From Pelagerythrobacter aerophilus (GTDB lineage: Bacteria; Pseudomonadota; Alphaproteobacteria; Sphingomonadales; Sphingomonadaceae): a stretch of DNA of 64,000 nucleotides. The translations under genes were made by a program, and so were the position numbers. The DNA is taken from the NCBI RefSeq assembly GCF_003581645.1, contig NZ_QXFK01000019.1, positions 62,001 to 126,000 on the forward strand, written 5' to 3'. Below are positions 58,971 through 64,000 of the stretch, one piece after another (position 1 is the first letter of the stretch; each line of letters opens with the position of its first letter). Below the pieces are notes generated by a model that ran no database searches, was not told where the DNA came from, and saw only the letters and a program-made list of their open reading frames with translations.

Positions 58971-59977
58971 GCCGCTTCATCCAGCATGATACGTGCAACA
59001 CGCTCGCGGTGATGCGGCCCGTCGCCGAGCATGTTCGCAATGGCGCGCGCGCGCTTGAAGAACAGGTGCGCATCGTGCTCCCAGGTGAAACCGATGCCGC
59101 CGTGGAGCTGGATCATGTCGCCCGCGACGCGCAGGTAGGTATCGGCGCAGAAGCTTTTGGCGGCATGCAGCGCGAGCGCGCGGGTTTCGTGCCCCTCATC
59201 GAGCGCGCAGGCCGCCCACCATACGGCGGAACGCGCCTGCTCGATCTCGACCGCGCGGTCCGCGAGGCGGTGCTTGTAGGCCTGGAACGAGCCCACCGGC
59301 CGACCGAACTGCTCGCGCTCGTGCGCAAAGGCGACGGTGCGGTCGAGCGCCTCCTGCGCGCCGCCGAGGGCTTCGGCCGCAAGGCACAGGACACCGGTCG
59401 CGCGGGCGGCCTCACACAGCGCCGCTCCACCGGGGAGCGGATCGCCGGCGAGCGCGAGGACCCGCGCTAGCGGACGGGTCTCATCGAGCGACTTCAGCGG
59501 CTCGACCGTCGCCGCGCTCGCATCGATCAGGTGCGAACCGCCTTCGCAGAGCAGGAGGAGTAGATCGCACTGTGCCGCGTGCGGCACGAGCATGCCCTCG
59601 CCCCCTCGCTCGCCCGCCGCGACGATCCGGTCCCCCGCCATCATCGCCGGAAGGTGCACATCGATCGCCGCCCGATCACCGCTCGCGAGCAAGGCGGCGG
59701 TCGCCATCGCGTGCCCCAGCAGCGGGATCGCCGCCAAGGTGCGGCCCGCCTGCTCGGCGACGATCGCCAGCTCCACATGGCCGAGCCCCGCGCCGCCGAG
59801 ATCTTCGGGCACCATGAGGCCGCCAAAGCCGAGTTCGCGGCAATAACCGCGCCAGAGATCGCGATCGATGCCGTTCGCCATCGCCGCGCGGGTGCGCTCA
59901 CTGGTCGCATTCTCCGCGAAGAACGCCGCCGCCGTCTCGGCGATCATCTGCTGCTGCTCGTCGAGCGCGAATGCCAT
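58967..59977 (-). CDS. acyl-CoA dehydrogenase, short partner subunit
   Basis: A 336-residue acyl-CoA dehydrogenase-like protein, shorter than the usual ~380-400. N-terminal domain intact (PEDLGGAGLGHVELAIVAEQ); the middle beta domain is reduced; the C-terminal domain has REQFGRPVGSFQAYKHRLAD and HGGIGFTWEHDAHLFFKRA. The C-terminus (HRERVARIML) has no Y-E-G-T motif. In steroid pathways such short proteins pair with a full-length neighbour to form alpha2beta2 enzymes. Here the neighbour would be the FadE30-like gene (4-bp overlap). It starts 1 bp after the SDR stop. Confidence 0.86.
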   Translation of the reverse strand: MAFALDEQQQMIAETAAAFFAENATSERTRAAMANGIDRDLWRGYCRELGFGGLMVPEDLGGAGLGHVELAIVAEQAGRTLAAIPLLGHAMATAALLASGDRAAIDVHLPAMMAGDRIVAAGERGGEGMLVPHAAQCDLLLLLCEGGSHLIDASAATVEPLKSLDETRPLARVLALAGDPLPGGAALCEAARATGVLCLAAEALGGAQEALDRTVAFAHEREQFGRPVGSFQAYKHRLADRAVEIEQARSAVWWAACALDEGHETRALALHAAKSFCADTYLRVAGDMIQLHGGIGFTWEHDAHLFFKRARAIANMLGDGPHHRERVARIMLDEAA

Positions 59978-59978
59978 C

Positions 59979-60881
59979 TCAGGTGCCCCAGACCTTGCGG
60001 GGCGGCACGCGTTCGGCGAGCAGCCGGTCGACCGCCTCACCGACGTCGTCCGGCACCCACCGCGTCCCTTTGTCGACGAATGGCCCTTCGCGCCAGCCGT
60101 CTTCGAGCATGATCTTCCCGCCCTCGAGCTCGAACACGCAGCCCGTCACCTTCGCGCTGTGCGCGCTGCCGAGCCAGACGACGGCGGGTGCGACGTTCGC
60201 CGGGTCCATGGTGTCGAAGGCATCGCCCTCGGTCGCCATCTTCTCCGCGAAGGCCTGCTCGGTCATCCGCGTGCGTGCGGCCGGGGCGAGCGCATTGGCG
60301 GTAATGCCGTAGCGGCCGAGCTCGGCCGCCTGAACCAGCGTGAGCGTGGCGATCCCGCCCTTGGCCGTCGAATAGGCGGCCTGCGCGATGGAGCCCTGCA
60401 GCCCCGCGCCGCTGGTCGTGTTGATGATCCGCGCGTCAGGCGCTTCGCCCGCCTTCGCCTTGGCCCTCCAGTAGTCGACCGCGTGACGGCTGACGCAGAA
60501 GTGCCCGCGCAGATGCACGTGCATCGTCGCGTCCCATTCGTCGAGCGTGGCGGAGACGAACATCCGGTCGCGCACGATCCCGGCGTTGTTGACCACCACG
60601 TGGAGGTCGCCGAATTCGCTCACCGCAGCCTCGACGATCCGCCTGGCCGCATCCCAGTCGGTCACGTCGTCGTAGTTGGCGACGGCTTTCCCGCCGGCCG
60701 CGCGGATTTCCTCGACCACGGCGTCTGCGGCCGACGTGTCACGCCCTTCGCCGCCCAGCGAGGCGCCGATGTCGTTGACGAGGACATTGGCCCCCTCGGC
60801 GGCGAAGGCCAGCGCATAGGCGCGGCCCAGCCCGCGCGCCGCGCCGGTGATGATCACAGTCCTGCCGTCGCAGATCCCCAT
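59979..60881 (-). CDS. SDR-family dehydrogenase, MFE2/Rv3548c-like
   Basis: A 300-residue SDR resembling the dehydrogenase half of multifunctional enzyme type 2. The cofactor motif is IITGAARGLGRAYALAF, with VNDIGASLGG (an extended insertion), VVNNAGIVRDRM, the catalytic Ser in INTTSGAGLQGS, and Tyr-Lys in YSTAKGGIATLTL. It oxidises a 3-hydroxyacyl-CoA. Similar SDRs lie in the cholesterol regulon of mycobacteria. Spacing to neighbours is 1-3 bp. Its step in this cluster is not settled. Confidence 0.86.
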   Translation of the reverse strand: MGICDGRTVIITGAARGLGRAYALAFAAEGANVLVNDIGASLGGEGRDTSAADAVVEEIRAAGGKAVANYDDVTDWDAARRIVEAAVSEFGDLHVVVNNAGIVRDRMFVSATLDEWDATMHVHLRGHFCVSRHAVDYWRAKAKAGEAPDARIINTTSGAGLQGSIAQAAYSTAKGGIATLTLVQAAELGRYGITANALAPAARTRMTEQAFAEKMATEGDAFDTMDPANVAPAVVWLGSAHSAKVTGCVFELEGGKIMLEDGWREGPFVDKGTRWVPDDVGEAVDRLLAERVPPRKVWGT

Positions 60882-60884
60882 TCG

Positions 60885-62036
60885 TCAAAGCCTCTCGATA
60901 ATCGTGACGTTGGCCTGGCCGCCGCCCTCGCACATGGTCTGCAGGCCGTAGCGGCCGCCGGTGCGCTCCAGCGCGCCGAGCAGTGTGGTCATCAGCCGTG
61001 CGCCCGTGGCGCCCAGCGGATGGCCGAGTGCGATCGCGCCGCCCTGGACGTTGACCTTCTCGTGCGGAATGCCGAGTTCCTGCATCCAGGCCATCGGGAT
61101 GCTGGCGAAGGCCTCGTTGCATTCGAACAGGTCGATGTCCGCGACCGTCATTCCCGCCTTCTGCAAAGCGTGCCTGGTCGCCGGGATCGGTGCAGTGAGC
61201 ATCCACACCGGATCGTCCGCCCGCACCGAAATGTGATGGATGCGGGCGCGCGGCGTGAGGCCGTGGTCCTTCACCGCCCGTTCGGAGGCGATCAGCAGCG
61301 CGGCTGCGCCGTCGCAGTTCTGGCTCGCGACCCCTGCGGTGACGCGCCCGCCTTCCTGTACCGGATTGAGCGCGGCGAGCCCTTCCAGCGTCGTGTTCGG
61401 GCGGATCGTCTCGTCGCGTCCGAGCCCCTCCAGCGGCGCCACCTCGGCATCGAACCAGCTGTTGTCCCATGCCGCCTGCGCACGCTCGTGGCTGGCGAGC
61501 GCGAACCGCTCCATCGCCTCGCGCGAGATGTTCCACTTCTCGGCGATCATCTCGGCCGAGTTGATCTGGTTGAGAACGCCGTCGCCGTAGCGCTCGACCC
61601 AGCCGCGCGCGGTGTTGAACGGATTGTCGAAGCCGTACGGCTGCCCGGCGAACATCGCGGCGGAGATCGGGATCGCGTTCATCGCCTGGCTTCCGCCCGC
61701 CACGACGAGATCCTGCGTGCCACTCATCACGCCCTGCGCAGCGAAATGCACTGCTTGCTGACTGGAGCCGCACTGGCGGTCCACCGTCGTGCCCGGCACG
61801 TGCTGGGGCAGGCCGGCGACGAGCCACGCCGTGCGGCCGATGTCCCCGGCCTGCGGGCCGATCGTGTCGCAGCAGCCCCACACGCAGTCGTCGACCGCGT
61901 TCGCGTCGATGCCCGTCCGCTCGACCAGCGCGCGCAGCGGGTGCGCGGCGAGATCGGCCGGATGCACTTGCGCCAGCGAACCCTTCTTGCGCCCGATGGG
62001 GGTACGGACTGCGTCGATGATATAGGCTTCGGCCAT
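60885..62036 (-). CDS. fadA6: FadA6-like 3-ketoacyl-CoA thiolase
   Basis: A 383-residue thiolase. Nucleophilic cysteine in TVDRQCGSSQQAVHF, catalytic His in GHPLGATGAR, second Cys in QTMCEGGGQANVTIIERL, and NEAFA in between. The wording around these sites (for example AEKWNISREAMERFAL and RARIHHISVRADDPVWML) closely follows mycobacterial FadA6, the thiolase of steroid C/D-ring degradation. The ATG at 62036 is 8 bp after the next gene's stop. Distinct from the thiolase at 14173. Confidence 0.88.
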   Translation of the reverse strand: MAEAYIIDAVRTPIGRKKGSLAQVHPADLAAHPLRALVERTGIDANAVDDCVWGCCDTIGPQAGDIGRTAWLVAGLPQHVPGTTVDRQCGSSQQAVHFAAQGVMSGTQDLVVAGGSQAMNAIPISAAMFAGQPYGFDNPFNTARGWVERYGDGVLNQINSAEMIAEKWNISREAMERFALASHERAQAAWDNSWFDAEVAPLEGLGRDETIRPNTTLEGLAALNPVQEGGRVTAGVASQNCDGAAALLIASERAVKDHGLTPRARIHHISVRADDPVWMLTAPIPATRHALQKAGMTVADIDLFECNEAFASIPMAWMQELGIPHEKVNVQGGAIALGHPLGATGARLMTTLLGALERTGGRYGLQTMCEGGGQANVTIIERL

Positions 62037-62044
62037 CAGGCTCC

Positions 62045-62977
62045 TCAGGCGAACGTGTGCTGCGGGCCGAGGGAGTGCACGCCGCCGAGCGCGGCGTCCT
62101 CGATCCTGTGATAGTGGAAATTGCGGTCGCCCCAGGCGCCGGCGAGCGCCCATGCGCGCTTCATCCAGAAGTGGAGATCGACCTCGTAGGTATAGCCCAT
62201 CGCGCCGTGCACCTGGATCGCGCTTTCGGCAGCGAGGTAGGCGGCATCGGTCGCGGCATATTTGGCGTGGCTGACGTGCAGCGGCGCGCTCGCCAGCCCG
62301 TCGTCCATCGCCCGCGCCGCGCGCCAGAGCACTGGGCGCACGAACTCGAGCGCTACGGCGACGTCGGCCAGCTTGTGCTTGATCGCCTGGAACCCGCCGA
62401 TCGCATGGCCGAACTGCTCGCGCACCTGCGCATAGGCAACCGCCTGATCGAGCATGGCCTCCGCCAACCCGACGAGCTGCGCCGCGCTCATCAGCGCGCC
62501 GAGATCGAGCAACAGAGGATCGTCGCTGGCGTCCTCGGGCGCGGCGACGAGGTTGCGCAGGGGGTCGACACTGGCAAGCTCGTCCCCCTCCCCGTCGGCG
62601 ATCCACGGGTTCACCGCGTGCGGCAGGGCGACGAGCTTCTCGCCCGCCGCGATTGCCGCGAGGTCACCGGTCTCCCCGCGCGCGATCAGCCACGGCACTG
62701 CGACCAGCGCGGTGTCGACCAGCGGCTCGGCCAGGCACGCTCGGCCGCATTCGCGGGCGATCAGGGCGCCGCCCAGCAGCGTCATGCCCAACCCGCCCTC
62801 GCTCTCGGGCACGAGCAGTCCGGTCAGGCCCATTTCGACGAGGCCCTGCCAGATGCGCAGATCGCGGTTACCGCCGGCGTCGAGCTGCCGCAGCACGTCC
62901 GGCCCGTGCGTGCCGGCAAGGTACGCGCGCACGGCCTCCGCCAGTTCGACGCTTTCCGGTGGAAGCCTGAAATCCAT
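62045..62977 (-). CDS. acyl-CoA dehydrogenase, short partner subunit
   Basis: A 310-residue acyl-CoA dehydrogenase-like protein. N-terminal domain PESEGGLGMTLLGGALIARE; C-terminal domain REQFGHAIGGFQAIKHKLAD and HGAMGYTYEVDLHFWMKRAW. The central beta domain is much reduced and the C-terminal Y-E-G-T motif is absent. Its ATG overlaps the stop of the full-length dehydrogenase upstream (TGATG), so the two probably make a heteromeric enzyme. It resembles the second ACAD pair of HIP clusters (FadE31-33 region). Confidence 0.86.
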   Translation of the reverse strand: MDFRLPPESVELAEAVRAYLAGTHGPDVLRQLDAGGNRDLRIWQGLVEMGLTGLLVPESEGGLGMTLLGGALIARECGRACLAEPLVDTALVAVPWLIARGETGDLAAIAAGEKLVALPHAVNPWIADGEGDELASVDPLRNLVAAPEDASDDPLLLDLGALMSAAQLVGLAEAMLDQAVAYAQVREQFGHAIGGFQAIKHKLADVAVALEFVRPVLWRAARAMDDGLASAPLHVSHAKYAATDAAYLAAESAIQVHGAMGYTYEVDLHFWMKRAWALAGAWGDRNFHYHRIEDAALGGVHSLGPQHTFA

Positions 62978-64000
62978 CAGCCCGCTCCCACGCGCGGCAG
63001 GCCGAGCAGGCGCTCGGCGGTGATATTGCGCTGGATTTCGTTCGAGCCGGCGTAGATCGGGCCGGAGAGCGAGAAGATGTAGCCCTCGAGCCATTCGTTC
63101 GCGCGGCCATCGGGCAGGGTCTGCAGTTCGGCGGCGGGGCCCAGCAGGTGCATCGCCGCGCGGTGCATCGCGCGGTCGAGTTCGGACCAGAAGATCTTGT
63201 TCAGGCTCGCCTCGGCGCCTATCGAGCCGCCGGCCATAATCCGCGCCGCGACCTGATAGGTGTTGTAGGCGTAGGCCTGCGCGCCCATCCACAGCCGCAC
63301 GACCTCCTCCCGCAGCCCCGGCGAGGCATTGTCCCCCGCCTCACGCAGCAGCGCCACGAGCCGCGCGGCGGTCGCCTGGAAACGGCCGGGCGAGCGCAGC
63401 ATCAGCCCGCGTTCGAAGCCCGCGGTCGCCATCGCCACCTTCCAGCCCTCGCCTTCGCCCGCGATGCGGTTCCCTACGGGCACGCGAACGTCGTCGAAGA
63501 ACAGCTCGGCAAAGCCCGGGTCGCCGTGAAGCTGGCGGATCGGGCGGCGGGTGATGCCCGGCGCGTTCAGGTCGAACAGCAGGAACGAGAGGCCCTTGTG
63601 CCGCTGGCTCCCTTCCTCGGTGCGGAACAGGCCGAAACCCCAGTCGGCAAAGCTCGCGCGGCTCGACCAGGTCTTCTGCCCGTTGATGACGTAATGATCG
63701 CCGTCTCGCCGCGCGGTGGTCTTGATCGCCGCCATGTCGCTGCCGGCGCCAGGCTCCGACCAGGCCTGCGCCCAGATCACCTCGCCCCTGGCCATCGGCG
63801 GCAGAAAGCGCGTCTTCTGCTCGTCCGAACCGAATTCCATGATCGTCGGGCCGAGCAGGAAGATGCCGTTCTGGTTCGCCCGCAGCGGCGCGCCGGCGGC
63901 CCAGTATTCCTCCTCGAAGATCAGCCACTCGATCAGGTCAAGCCCGCGCCCGCCGTATTCTGTGGGCCAGGTGACCATGCCCCAGTTGCCGCTCGCGAGT
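62977..64000 (-). CDS. acyl-CoA dehydrogenase (5' end outside window)
   Basis: At least 340 residues are visible; the frame is open to the window edge, and the segment ASGNWGMVTWPTEYGG shows that the first ~50 residues lie beyond it. ATG 63978 is internal and not the start. It has AWSEPGAGSDMAAIKTTA (FAD loop), INGQKTWSSRASFAD, PGFAELFFDDVRVPVGN and a C-terminal IYAGSNEIQRNITAERLLGLP. Paired with the short dehydrogenase downstream (1-bp overlap). The operon continues to the right of the window, where the remaining HIP genes may lie. Confidence 0.9.
   Translation of the reverse strand, partial: LASGNWGMVTWPTEYGGRGLDLIEWLIFEEEYWAAGAPLRANQNGIFLLGPTIMEFGSDEQKTRFLPPMARGEVIWAQAWSEPGAGSDMAAIKTTARRDGDHYVINGQKTWSSRASFADWGFGLFRTEEGSQRHKGLSFLLFDLNAPGITRRPIRQLHGDPGFAELFFDDVRVPVGNRIAGEGEGWKVAMATAGFERGLMLRSPGRFQATAARLVALLREAGDNASPGLREEVVRLWMGAQAYAYNTYQVAARIMAGGSIGAEASLNKIFWSELDRAMHRAAMHLLGPAAELQTLPDGRANEWLEGYIFSLSGPIYAGSNEIQRNITAERLLGLPRVGAG

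Overview
This is a GC-rich alphaproteobacterial chromosome segment, most likely from Sphingomonadales. The pointers are two large TonB-dependent receptors, an HWE-type histidine kinase, a RibB fused to a GTP-cyclohydrolase-like domain, many start/stop-overlapping operons with GTG starts, and a large stock of acyl-CoA genes. No rRNA, tRNA, CRISPR array or transposase was seen. All identifications come from reading the translated sequence; no database search was run.

Layout. 1-2818 (minus): the start of a VirB-type type IV secretion operon (virB1, virB2, virB3, virB4 cut by the window edge). 2988-8701: a small TPR-like exported protein, then a lipoprotein and TonB-dependent receptor pair, then a PhoB/OmpR-family regulator. 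Three transcription units here (virB1, the lipoprotein/receptor pair, the regulator) carry the same 7-4-7 direct repeat that resembles a PHO box, which suggests a local phosphate-type regulon that includes the secretion system. 8819-10953: a Crp/Fnr regulator and an HTH-RibB-GCHII-like fusion with a palindrome in its leader. 10966-17505: two divergent fatty-acid-type operons (acyl-CoA dehydrogenases, alpha-methylacyl-CoA racemase, enoyl-CoA hydratase, thiolase, alpha/beta hydrolase). 17581-24336: a 2251-residue autotransporter with a recently duplicated 783-bp module.

24554-38597 is a sensing and stress region: a 7TMR-DISM histidine kinase facing a LuxR-type regulator, an overlapping HWE kinase / lone receiver / Crp operon, a SRPBCC protein, a zinc alcohol dehydrogenase, a CBS protein, membrane PQQ glucose dehydrogenase, a hemerythrin-like protein, a DUF421 protein, a collapsed SDR pseudogene and a cation exchanger. 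38319-44616 encodes a caa3-type cytochrome c oxidase (subunit I+III fusion, subunit II with a haem c domain, extra c-type cytochromes, a cytochrome b561-like protein, CtaG).

44749-64000 (all minus) reads as a steroid-catabolism island. 55002-64000 closely resembles the actinobacterial genes for degrading the C/D-ring remnant HIP: FadD3-like ligase, MaoC hydratase, IpdF-like dehydrogenase, FadE30-like and paired acyl-CoA dehydrogenases, a second SDR and a FadA6-like thiolase. Next to it lie a KshA-like Rieske oxygenase, an acetoacetate-decarboxylase-family protein, an amidohydrolase, two MFS transporters, a TonB-dependent receptor and a LysR regulator, which together suggest uptake and oxidation of a steroid or similar polycyclic substrate.
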